Part shown: positions 24,647 to 31,768 of the stretch, piece after piece
Numbering within the stretch: position 1 is the stretch's first letter
Layout of the letters: each line of letters begins with the position of its first letter
From: an uncultured Oscillospiraceae bacterium
Lineage (GTDB): Bacteria; Bacillota; Clostridia; Oscillospirales; Ruminococcaceae
NCBI GenBank assembly: GCA_910584715.1
Contig: CAJUAN010000017.1
Coordinates: 1 to 52,310, forward strand
Length of the DNA: 52,310 bases
Direction: 5' to 3'
Made by a program: the position numbers and the translations under genes
The notes under the pieces: generated by a model
The model's database searches: none
Told to the model about the DNA's origin: nothing
What the model saw: the letters and a program-made list of their open reading frames with translations, nothing else

Positions 24647-24805
24647 ATGAAAGTCCTCCATAAAATATAAAAATTTGTATAATTGCATAAAACCCGGACG
24701 AAAGCTATTTCCCGGCTTGTCCCCCGAAAGACGGAACGCCCGCCGCTGAGGCGGCCGCGGCACATTCCGGTTTCAGTCCGCAAAGCTTCGGAACAATACC
24801 CTTAC
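24647..24805 (-). promoter_or_regulatory. Structured GC-rich leader of solute-binding operon
   Basis: Between the promoter and the first gene lies about 150 nt of leader, much richer in GC than the surrounding gaps. The main element is a long stem pairing GGAATG and GCCGC with GCGGC and CGTTCC; smaller stems surround it. It could be a riboswitch or attenuator, but I recognise none of the known classes. Confidence 0.5.
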
Positions 24806-24811
24806 CAAGCA

Positions 24812-24840
24812 ATTTTATCACATTGATATTATTTTGTCAA
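24812..24840 (-). promoter_or_regulatory. Sigma-A promoter of small membrane protein operon
   Basis: On the minus strand TTGACA (24835-24840), 17-nt spacer and TAAAAT (24812-24817), 30 nt downstream of the carboxypeptidase stop. Confidence 0.85.
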
Positions 24841-24869
24841 CAATTCCGCGGGTTAAACGCAGTAAACCG

Positions 24870-26237
24870 TTACAGTCTGCGCTTTCCCTTTTGTGAAACC
24901 TTTTTCATCTTCATTCTGCGCTTTTTCGTTGCAAGAATGTAAACAGTAATATAGGCGGCGGTAAGCAAAACCGCGGCTGCAACTGCCGCTTTGAACCAGA
25001 ACGAGCCTACGAAAGCCTTGACTTTCATGATGTTATATTCAAGCTGGGAAAGCGCCACGTCGTTTTTTGCCACAAGATCCACGGAACAAAGGGTCTCTCC
25101 CGAAAGTGAAAGGGTATATTTTCCAAGCACACGTCCCTTATCAACCGGAGCGGTAACGGATTCGTCAGAATCGAGGTAGCCCTTTGTGACGATCTCCTTT
25201 TTCAGGCTTGACTTGTCAAGGGTGTTGGGCCAGAGCGTGTAGAAGTCCTCGGACGGGACAAGGATAACGTGCTCCGCGCCGTCGCCCAGCTTTACGGGTA
25301 CCTCAGTTATCTCGTCGGTCACACTGAGTATTTTTTCATAGGAAAAGGTGTTGAACGCCCATTCGTAGATGTTTTCGTGGTCGGTATAGTGGTCGTAGGT
25401 ACGGTTTCCGTCAGCGTCGTACATGGGAGCCCCGAGGGTTATGAGCAGATAGTTGTTCCCGTCGCGGGTAGCCATTGAGGCAAGGCAGCGTCCAGACTCG
25501 TCAAGGGTGCCTGTTTTCAGTCCGCGCACCGGCTCGTAGTAAAACTCGCCCTTGAGGGTCATGGCGTTTGTATGGTGGATAGTCGCCCAGCCGTCCTGCT
25601 TGTAGTTCGTGCCGCGTAGGGTGTACTCCGTGGTGGTGGCGATCTCCACAAATTTGGGGTAATTGTCAACTGCATACTTTGCAATAACAGCCATGTCGTG
25701 GGCGTTTGTGTACTGCTCGTCATCGTAAAGACCGTGGGGATTCACGAAATGAGTGCCGGTGCAGCCTATTTCCGCAGCCTTTTGGTTCATCATGTCAACA
25801 AAATTGGGTATGCTTCCGCCGCCCACGTTGTAGGCTAAAATTCCCGCGGATTCGCAGGCGGAAGCCATAAGCATGGAATACATAAGGTCAGTGGCGGTAA
25901 TTACTTCTCCCCTTTCGTAACCAACCGAGGAGGGATTCTTGCCGTAAAGGTCGTCGAAAACCGCCAGCGGAGCTTCATATTCCGTCCTGTCAAGATCGGA
26001 AACGTTGTCCAGCACGACTATAGCGGTCATTATTTTTGTAAGAGATGCGGGGTACATCTTTTTGGTAGGGTTCTTTTCGTACACAATAATGTCCTTGTCA
26101 AGGTTGATAAGGACGGCAGCCTCGCTTGAAACGGTAAAATTGGGAGTGAACGTAACCGCGGAAACGCGGGTCTGCGAGGCTATCCCGAATATCATAAGGG
26201 CGGCAAGCAGAACCGCCGTTTTTTTCAGTATGTTCAT
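24870..26237 (-). CDS. D-alanyl-D-alanine carboxypeptidase (DacF-like)
   Basis: A 455-residue penicillin-binding protein of peptidase family S11. I start at ATG 26237, where a hydrophobic signal follows; the frame to 26312 adds 25 charged residues. Motifs: PASLTKIM (SxxK), the second motif as SAC in MASACESAG rather than SxN, and GLKTGTLDESG (KTG). A C-terminal helix (about residues 410-435) and basic tail anchor it to the membrane, instead of the usual amphipathic helix. It trims pentapeptides of peptidoglycan. SAC occurs in Clostridia homologues to my knowledge, so activity is likely kept. Confidence 0.9.
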   Translation of the reverse strand: MNILKKTAVLLAALMIFGIASQTRVSAVTFTPNFTVSSEAAVLINLDKDIIVYEKNPTKKMYPASLTKIMTAIVVLDNVSDLDRTEYEAPLAVFDDLYGKNPSSVGYERGEVITATDLMYSMLMASACESAGILAYNVGGGSIPNFVDMMNQKAAEIGCTGTHFVNPHGLYDDEQYTNAHDMAVIAKYAVDNYPKFVEIATTTEYTLRGTNYKQDGWATIHHTNAMTLKGEFYYEPVRGLKTGTLDESGRCLASMATRDGNNYLLITLGAPMYDADGNRTYDHYTDHENIYEWAFNTFSYEKILSVTDEITEVPVKLGDGAEHVILVPSEDFYTLWPNTLDKSSLKKEIVTKGYLDSDESVTAPVDKGRVLGKYTLSLSGETLCSVDLVAKNDVALSQLEYNIMKVKAFVGSFWFKAAVAAAVLLTAAYITVYILATKKRRMKMKKVSQKGKRRL

Positions 26238-26327
26238 ATATCTGTATCCCGCGTCCGAAACGTCTGCGGGCTTGCTCCTTTCCGAAAATGCAGAGGATAT
26301 ATCCGTCCGCATACAGTGTTATACTTT

Positions 26328-26410
26328 ATTATAACAGATTTTTCTGGAAAATGGAAGTGTTTTTAAAAATAAAATTTTCTCTTTACCTTTGGGAAAATTT
26401 GTGCTATAAT
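26328..26410. promoter_or_regulatory. Divergent promoter region dacF / metallophosphoesterase
   Basis: For the plus-strand gene, TTTACC (26382-26387), 17-nt spacer ending TTTGTGC and TATAAT (26405-26410). For the minus strand, TATAAT (26328-26333) preceded by TGT, an extended -10 with a poor -35. Confidence 0.65.
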
Positions 26411-26452
26411 AATAAACGGTTGAATAATACGGTTTAGTCGGAGGTTACGGTT

Positions 26453-27136
26453 TTGATTTGTATAACAGGCGATATGCACGGCGATCTCAGCCGCTTTAAC
26501 AACAGCAAAATAAACAGGCTTAAAAAGGGAGATATCCTTATTGTCTGCGGTGATTTCGGCTTTTTATGGGACGGCTCCGCGCGGGAGAAGCAGATACTGA
26601 AAAGGATAGGAAAAAAGCGTTTCTACACGCTGTTTGTGGAGGGCTGTCACGAAAACTACGACCTTTTGGAGCAGTACCCCGAGGAGGACTTCTGCGGCGG
26701 CAGGGTGAACGTTATTTCCGGCAGGCTCATGCACATGAAGCGTGGCGGCGTGTTCAACCTCCAGGGCAAAACCTTTTTTGCTTTCGGCGGAGGTCAGACC
26801 AAGGAGATAGACATACGCCGCGAATCAAAGACATGGTGGGAGCACGAGCTTCCTTCCCCCGAAGAGGTAAGCGCCGGCGCGGAGAATCTGAAGCGGCACG
26901 ACAATAAAGTGGACTACATCGTTACTCACGAGCCGCCCGCAAGCGTAAAGGAGTTCCTGAACTTTGAGGTGCGCCAAATAAGCTATATGCACACCTTTTT
27001 TGACAGGGTAAAGGACGAATGCGATTTCCGTAAGTGGTTTTTCGGAAAGGTACATAAAAACAAGACTATCCCGCCAAAATATCAGTGTCTTTTTGATGAT
27101 GTGGAGGTCATAAAGACGGATGTGAAAAACAGGTAA
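26453..27136 (+). CDS. Metallophosphoesterase with altered metal motif
   Basis: A 227-residue protein beginning at TTG 26453 with GGAGG upstream. The calcineurin-like motifs are in order: GDMHG, CGDFGFLWDG, the third as GCHEN, and later VTHEPPAS plus a GKVHKN near the end (H-bearing motif). The third motif is normally GNHE/D, whose Asn is a metal ligand; here the codon is TGT (Cys). It may bind metals differently or be non-catalytic. It belongs to the family near the Clostridia HEN-type phosphoesterases. No partner gene is obvious. Confidence 0.82.
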   Translation: MICITGDMHGDLSRFNNSKINRLKKGDILIVCGDFGFLWDGSAREKQILKRIGKKRFYTLFVEGCHENYDLLEQYPEEDFCGGRVNVISGRLMHMKRGGVFNLQGKTFFAFGGGQTKEIDIRRESKTWWEHELPSPEEVSAGAENLKRHDNKVDYIVTHEPPASVKEFLNFEVRQISYMHTFFDRVKDECDFRKWFFGKVHKNKTIPPKYQCLFDDVEVIKTDVKNR

Positions 27137-27167
27137 AGTGTTAATATCCGTATTACAGCCGGGTACC

Positions 27168-27196
27168 ATACATAATAACCGCATAATATGTATAAA
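27168..27196 (+). promoter_or_regulatory. Inverted repeat overlapping the toxin-antitoxin promoter
   Basis: ATACATA (27168-27174) and TATGTAT (27187-27193) form a perfect inverted repeat, the right half covering a possible -10 (TATAAA, 27191-27196), 27 nt before the antitoxin start. This is where a Phd-like antitoxin would bind to repress its own operon. Confidence 0.5.
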
Positions 27197-27222
27197 ATTT
27201 TTACGGCAGGAGTTGATCTTAT

Positions 27223-27492
27223 ATGGTGATAAAGCCGTCCGCCTGTTTGAGAAATGAATATAACAAAATCGCCGAATTCTGCAAAACTGAAAATCAGCCT
27301 GTTTTTTTGACCCAAGACGGCGAGGGCGACCTTGTTGTGATGAGTATAGAAGCATATTCATATCGGGAACAGATGCTTGATCTGCGGGAAAAGCTCCTTG
27401 AAGCGGAAGCCCGGCGGCTTAAAGGTGAGAAAGCCTACTCTATTGACGAGGTAAACAGCCGTCTGGAGGATATTATAAATGGAGGAGAATGA
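27223..27492 (+). CDS. Antitoxin, Phd/YefM family
   Basis: An 89-residue protein with AGGAG upstream. The N-terminal half (MVIKPSACLRNEYNKIAEFC, then NQPVFLTQDGEGDLVVMSIEAY) is the DNA-binding Phd/YefM fold. The C-terminal helix (REQMLDLREKLLEAEARRL) should wrap around the toxin. It overlaps the toxin gene by 14 nt. Such pairs often stabilise genome regions or act in stress or phage defence. Confidence 0.88.
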   Translation: MVIKPSACLRNEYNKIAEFCKTENQPVFLTQDGEGDLVVMSIEAYSYREQMLDLREKLLEAEARRLKGEKAYSIDEVNSRLEDIINGGE

Positions 27493-27829
27493 AAAGTATA
27501 CTGTCGAATTCCTTTCCGACGCGCTGAACGATATGACGGAGATAGTCTCAGCTTTTGTTATGCTGGGCAGCAGGCAGGGAGCAATACGCATAAAGGAAAA
27601 ATTTAACAGGGCTGCCGAGCAGATACAGACTTTTCCGTATTCCGGAGTGACCGTTCCCGACAAAAAGCTTTCGGAATCCGGATTCAGAATGGTGATTGCG
27701 GAAGCTTATCTGATGTTTTACAAGGTTTTCGAAGACGAAAGAAAAGTCGTGTTTTACCGCGTTCTGAACGGAAAAAGGAATTATCCGGCATTAATGACCG
27801 GTTTGCATAATGATATAAACAATAATTAA
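27479..27829 (+). CDS. Toxin, RelE/ParE superfamily
   Basis: A 116-residue protein of the RelE/ParE fold: helices DALNDMTEIVSAFVML and QGAIRIKEKFNRAAEQIQTF, then FRMVIAEAYLMFYKVFED and VVFYRVLNGKRNY, typical of the YoeB/ParE toxin core. The target, gyrase or ribosome-bound mRNA, cannot be told; helix-rich starts are more ParE-like. It overlaps its antitoxin and has the usual order, antitoxin first. Confidence 0.85.
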   Translation: MEENEKYTVEFLSDALNDMTEIVSAFVMLGSRQGAIRIKEKFNRAAEQIQTFPYSGVTVPDKKLSESGFRMVIAEAYLMFYKVFEDERKVVFYRVLNGKRNYPALMTGLHNDINNN

Positions 27830-27842
27830 AGGAGTGTTTTTT

Positions 27843-28079
27843 ATGCCGCATATTTCGTTAAAAATGTTAAAAGGCCGCACCGAGGAGCAGAAAAAGCTTG
27901 CCGCGGACAAGCTTACCGCCGCGCTTTGCGAGGCATTAGGCTGCGAGGACGGTCATGTTACCGTGGGTATTGAGGACTATACGCCCGAGGAGTGGCAGGA
28001 GGTATTTGCCGAGGACATAGAGGGCAAAGCCGATACTTTGTACAGAAAGCCGAACTATGACCCCAAGAGTTTGCTGTGA
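27843..28079 (+). CDS. 4-oxalocrotonate tautomerase family protein
   Basis: A 78-residue protein. ATG 27843, with AAAGGAG at 9 nt, gives MPHISLKM, so the catalytic Pro becomes residue 1 after Met removal, as the family requires. The beta-alpha-beta core (RTEEQKKLAADKLTAALCEALGC, VTVGIEDY) is standard; Arg11-like and other positions are plausible. Substrate unknown. It starts 13 nt after the toxin stop and precedes the glycosylase gene by 12 nt. Confidence 0.85.
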   Translation: MPHISLKMLKGRTEEQKKLAADKLTAALCEALGCEDGHVTVGIEDYTPEEWQEVFAEDIEGKADTLYRKPNYDPKSLL

Positions 28080-28091
28080 GGAGATCTTGAC

Positions 28092-28901
28092 ATGGACTAT
28101 ATGAAAAACGGCGGGGATATTTTGGTAAAAACTCCCGACCTTGACTTAGACGAAACTCTGGACTGCGGTCAGGCGTTCCGCTGGGAGCGGATAGGCAGCG
28201 GGGCGGACTGCACGTACCGGGGCTTTATGCTTCACACGCCGCTGACGGTCTCTGCGGAAAAGGACTTTTTCCGTTTCCGCGACACGGACGAGGAGACGTT
28301 CCAAAAGGTATGGATACCCTATTTCGATTTGGATACAGACTATACCGAGATTAAAAAGCTGCTTTCCGAGGACGGTACTCTTGCGAAAGCCTGTTCTTAC
28401 GCGGGCGGGATACGTCTGCTCCGTCAGGACAGCTGGGAAGCGCTTTGCTCCTTTATCATTTCACAGAATAATAATATTCCCCGAATAAAGGGCATAATCG
28501 GACGGCTTTGTGAGCTGTACGGCGGTTTCCCGAGCTTTGAGCAGATGAAAGGCGTACAACCCGACGGCCTCGCTCCCCTGCGGGCGGGATTTCGGGCGAA
28601 GTACATAACGGACTGCGTGGAAAAGCTTAACAGCGGCGAGATAGTTATTGACGAGATAAAAAAGCTCCCGGTTGACGAGGCAAGAAAGATCCTTATGACG
28701 ATAAAGGGAGTGGGTCCCAAGGTGGCGGACTGCGCGCTGCTGTACGGTATGTACAGGATAGACTGCGTCCCCATGGACGTGTGGATGAAGCGGGTCATGG
28801 AGCAATTTTATCCCGAGGGATTTCCCGAGTTTGTGCTGCCATACGCGGGTATCGCGCAGCAGTATCTTTTCCACTATATGAGGACGGAGATATCCAAATG
28901 A
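28092..28901 (+). CDS. ogg: 8-oxoguanine DNA glycosylase
   Basis: A 269-residue base-excision repair enzyme. N-terminal beta domain with DCGQAFRW; helix-hairpin-helix GPD domain with FIISQNNNIPRIKGII, the HhH motif IKGVGPKVADCALL (Lys of the catalytic Schiff base) and VPMDVWMKRVM with the catalytic Asp. This is the Ogg1-like type of Clostridia, close to archaeal/eukaryal OGG. Its stop overlaps the next start (ATGA), and with the tautomerase forms an operon. Confidence 0.92.
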   Translation: MDYMKNGGDILVKTPDLDLDETLDCGQAFRWERIGSGADCTYRGFMLHTPLTVSAEKDFFRFRDTDEETFQKVWIPYFDLDTDYTEIKKLLSEDGTLAKACSYAGGIRLLRQDSWEALCSFIISQNNNIPRIKGIIGRLCELYGGFPSFEQMKGVQPDGLAPLRAGFRAKYITDCVEKLNSGEIVIDEIKKLPVDEARKILMTIKGVGPKVADCALLYGMYRIDCVPMDVWMKRVMEQFYPEGFPEFVLPYAGIAQQYLFHYMRTEISK

Positions 28902-29965
28902 AAAAAACACTTAAAATAGTACTTACAATTATAGCTGCGGTTATATTCCTGCTCGCAGCGGCAGCTTTGCTTCTGCCGAAAATTATTGCTTCGGCGGTGT
29001 ACAGGGACAACTTCGAACAGCGCTTTGAGACCTACGAGCCTACGGCAAGAAGTCTTGACGAATTTGACGGTCTGCTTCTGAAAGAGTATGCTTTTGAATC
29101 GGACAAGGGTCAAAAGCTGGCAGGATACAAGTACTATAGAGATACCGAGCCAAAGGGCACAGTCGTAATTGCTCACGGCTTCGGAGGCGGCGGTCACAAC
29201 TCCTACATGGATATTGCCGACTATTTTACGTCCTGCGGGTACGTCGTTTTTGCGTACGACGCCACAGGCAACGACAAGAGCGGCGGCGAAACTGTTGGCG
29301 GTATGCCGCAGGGCGTTATCGACCTTGACTATGCGCTGCGGTTTGTAAAAAGTACTGATGATTTTGAGGGACTTCCTATACTTCTCTGGGGTCATAGCTG
29401 GGGAGCGTACTCCGTTGGAAGCGTGCTGAAATATCACCCCGATGTAAAGGCTGTAATCATGGCTGCGGGATTCGACAGTTCCGCTGATATAATTGAATAT
29501 CAGGGAAGGCAAATGGCAGGAGACGCTGTTGAGTTTATACTCCCGTATATGCTTGACATTGAAAAGAAAAAATTTGGCGAATACGCTTCCGCAAGCTGCA
29601 CCGAGGGCTTTGAAAGCTCAGAAGCAAGGGTAATGCTTATCCACAGCAGAGACGATGAAATGATACCATACGGCGACAGCTTCGGGGTATTTCAAGAAAA
29701 ATTCGGGGAAGACCTCAGGTTTGAGTTTGTATCATTGGAAAACAGGGGACACAATTATATTTGGAATGCGGACTCGGCGGCAGCATACAGAGAGAAGTTC
29801 AACCGTGAATTTGACGAATATATGGAATCCGCCGGAGGATTTACTCCCGAGCGCAAGGCAGAGTATCTTAAAGAACACCTCGACAAAAAACAGCGTTACG
29901 CTTTGGACTATGAGCTTATGGAAAAGATGTCGGAATTTTATGACAACAGCGTTAGTGCGGAATAA
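28898..29965 (+). CDS. Membrane-anchored alpha/beta hydrolase (S33-like)
   Basis: A 355-residue protein from ATG 28898, which overlaps the glycosylase stop; an open frame starting earlier lies in the glycosylase gene. One N-terminal membrane helix (residues about 7-30) is followed by an alpha/beta hydrolase: oxyanion HGFGGGG, nucleophile GHSWGAY, acid HSRDDEMIPYG, histidine NRGHNYIW. It resembles serine aminopeptidase S33 / monoglyceride-lipase-like enzymes that face the outside. A long C-terminal helical tail (DKKQRYALDYELM) follows. Substrate unknown. Confidence 0.82.
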   Translation: MKKTLKIVLTIIAAVIFLLAAAALLLPKIIASAVYRDNFEQRFETYEPTARSLDEFDGLLLKEYAFESDKGQKLAGYKYYRDTEPKGTVVIAHGFGGGGHNSYMDIADYFTSCGYVVFAYDATGNDKSGGETVGGMPQGVIDLDYALRFVKSTDDFEGLPILLWGHSWGAYSVGSVLKYHPDVKAVIMAAGFDSSADIIEYQGRQMAGDAVEFILPYMLDIEKKKFGEYASASCTEGFESSEARVMLIHSRDDEMIPYGDSFGVFQEKFGEDLRFEFVSLENRGHNYIWNADSAAAYREKFNREFDEYMESAGGFTPERKAEYLKEHLDKKQRYALDYELMEKMSEFYDNSVSAE

Positions 29966-30045
29966 CTTATAAGGTATGCTGAGCTAAAAAATAAGATGCG
30001 AGCGGCACATTTAATCAGGCATTCATGAAAAAGGAGAAAATAACC

Positions 30046-30729
30046 ATGCGTGAAAGTATTCTGACAATACCAATAAGCGAGATTCTTGACCCCAAGGAGG
30101 GCTGTCCGATTTGCAGAATGAGGGATATGCTGGAGCAGCGCACCGTTGAATACATCATGGGCGCGGCTATGATGGAGCCGGACGTTCGCATTGAGACAAA
30201 CCGAGCGGGCTTTTGTCACACTCACTTTCAGCAGATGCTGAAGCAGAAGAACCGTCTCTCCCTTGCGCTTATGCTGCAAACTCACCTTGAAGAAGTGGAC
30301 AGGCAGCTTTTTTCACGCAAGAAGCTGTTTGAACCCAAAAACGCCCGCAAGGCAAAGCTGTCCGAAATAAACGAGACCTGCTTCGTCTGCGAAAAGGTGG
30401 ACTGGGGAATGGAGAGGCTTATGCGGACTTTTTTTGAAATGTACGGTCAGCAGGATTTCCGAACACTGCTGTCGGAACAGGAGTTTGTCTGTTTGCCTCA
30501 TTATGACCTGCTTTTGTCCCTTGCTCCGGCATATCTGCAAAAAGCCGAGCTTGACAGCTTTAACAAGCTTGTCGGAGGTCTTACTGAAAAATACATCGCT
30601 TCACTTTACGAGGACGTTTCGCACTACTGCTCCATGTACGATTACCGCAATACCGGCAAGGACGCGGACTGGGGGAATTCCCGCGACAGCATTGAGCGCG
30701 CTATAAAGTTTCTTGTTTCGAGGGATTGA
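30046..30729 (+). CDS. DUF6062 protein with paired Cys/His clusters
   Basis: A 227-residue cytoplasmic protein; ATG 30046 has AAGGAG at 9 nt, better than ATG 30025. Two sets of metal-type motifs are present: CPIC (residues about 20-23) with CHTHF near 60, and CFVC (about 105-108) with CLPHY near 150. The phrases EYIMGAAMMEPDVRIETN and RLSLALMLQTH fit the DUF6062 family. Arrangement as two related halves suggests two zinc sites. Function unknown. A hairpin terminator follows about 50 nt after the stop. Confidence 0.75.
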   Translation: MRESILTIPISEILDPKEGCPICRMRDMLEQRTVEYIMGAAMMEPDVRIETNRAGFCHTHFQQMLKQKNRLSLALMLQTHLEEVDRQLFSRKKLFEPKNARKAKLSEINETCFVCEKVDWGMERLMRTFFEMYGQQDFRTLLSEQEFVCLPHYDLLLSLAPAYLQKAELDSFNKLVGGLTEKYIASLYEDVSHYCSMYDYRNTGKDADWGNSRDSIERAIKFLVSRD

Positions 30730-30781
30730 TTATAATCACCAATTAAAAATGCAAATACTAAGTTACTGAGCCTAAATATTT

Positions 30782-30823
30782 AAAACGGCAGCCTGTTATT
30801 TGAAAGCAGACTGCCGTTTTGTT
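30782..30823. terminator. Bidirectional terminator
   Basis: AAAACGGCAG and CAG/CTG inner pairs match CTGCCGTTTT (30811-30820) around an AT loop, with T-runs built into the stem ends on both strands. It lies between convergent DUF6062 and epimerase genes. Confidence 0.85.
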
Positions 30824-30835
30824 CAGTGCACTGAA

Positions 30836-31738
30836 CTACTGCTGAAAATTTTTCCGTATATAGTCAATGTATCTCCTTTTTACAACAGCTTCGGGATTTT
30901 TCATGTACCACTCGTATTCCTCGCAGATACCTTGCTTTAAAGGCTTTGTCTCAGGCATTAGCCTTAGCATTTCCGCCACGTCAAGTGAATAGTCATAATC
31001 GTAAAAACAGAAATAATTCCTTACATAATCATTTGGGGGAGCCAGGCATATCTCCGGGACTTTATCCGCCGCCTCAAAACAGTATCTGACCCATTCCTCC
31101 GCAGTAACGGTATCGGGGTTTCCAACATTGAAAATACGGGTTTCAGGCTTTTTTACGGTAACTGTATCTATGAATCTGCACAGGTCTTCAACGTCAAAGA
31201 ATTGCAGTTTCAGTTCCTTTCGCGGAAGATAAACATGCTGCCCGAGTGTTGCACAGTCGAAAATAAACGGTGCGCGGTAAAGGTTCTCTCCCCTGCCGTA
31301 AAGATATGGCGGTCTGAGTATGTACAGGTCTTTCACGTTTTCAAGCAGGTATTCCTCAGCGGCGAGCTTGTTTGCGCCGTAATCTCCCCAGACAGTGTTC
31401 CTGCCGCACTTTGCGGTCTCCCTGAACGGCCGGGGAAGCGTTTCGGGATAGACTGCGCTTGAGCTTATGAAAACATACTGTCCGAAATCTCCGAGGGCAG
31501 CGTGCAGGGACTGAACGTCCTCACGGGTATACGCTGTAACGTCGATAACAATGTCGAAGCTGTATTTTTTCAGGACTTCGCCGATATTGCGCCTGTCGCA
31601 AATTACGGGAGTAACGCCATTGCTTTGAGGCTTTGTTCCTCTGTTCAGAACAAAGACATTTTCACCTTTTGCCGCAAAGTATTCGGCAATGCGGCGGCTG
31701 ACGAAAACCGTGCCGCCGGTCACAAGAATGTTTTTCAC
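30836..31738 (-). CDS. NAD-dependent epimerase/dehydratase (extended SDR)
   Basis: A 300-residue enzyme. Rossmann motif TGGTVFVS is a variant of TGGxGF(I/V)G; the catalytic Ser and Tyr-Lys lie in FISSSAVYPE and DYGANKLAAEEYLL. Substrate could be a nucleotide sugar, or as in some mNmrA-like members an mRNA-binding role; the closest pattern is the SDR family with the GGTxFxG start seen in Clostridia. It begins 30 nt after the asparagine synthase stop and is probably cotranscribed. Confidence 0.8.
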   Translation of the reverse strand: MKNILVTGGTVFVSRRIAEYFAAKGENVFVLNRGTKPQSNGVTPVICDRRNIGEVLKKYSFDIVIDVTAYTREDVQSLHAALGDFGQYVFISSSAVYPETLPRPFRETAKCGRNTVWGDYGANKLAAEEYLLENVKDLYILRPPYLYGRGENLYRAPFIFDCATLGQHVYLPRKELKLQFFDVEDLCRFIDTVTVKKPETRIFNVGNPDTVTAEEWVRYCFEAADKVPEICLAPPNDYVRNYFCFYDYDYSLDVAEMLRLMPETKPLKQGICEEYEWYMKNPEAVVKRRYIDYIRKNFQQ

Positions 31739-31768
31739 GTCAGTACCTCCGAATACGGAATTACGCAG

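Noticed and set aside
24647..24763. Longer start for the small membrane protein
   Set aside because: The extra 39 residues are Arg/Pro-rich and come from the structured leader; GGAGG points to ATG 24646.
24870..26237. SAC instead of SxN in the carboxypeptidase as a sign of inactivation
   Set aside because: I recall Clostridia homologues with the same variant, and the other two motifs are intact.
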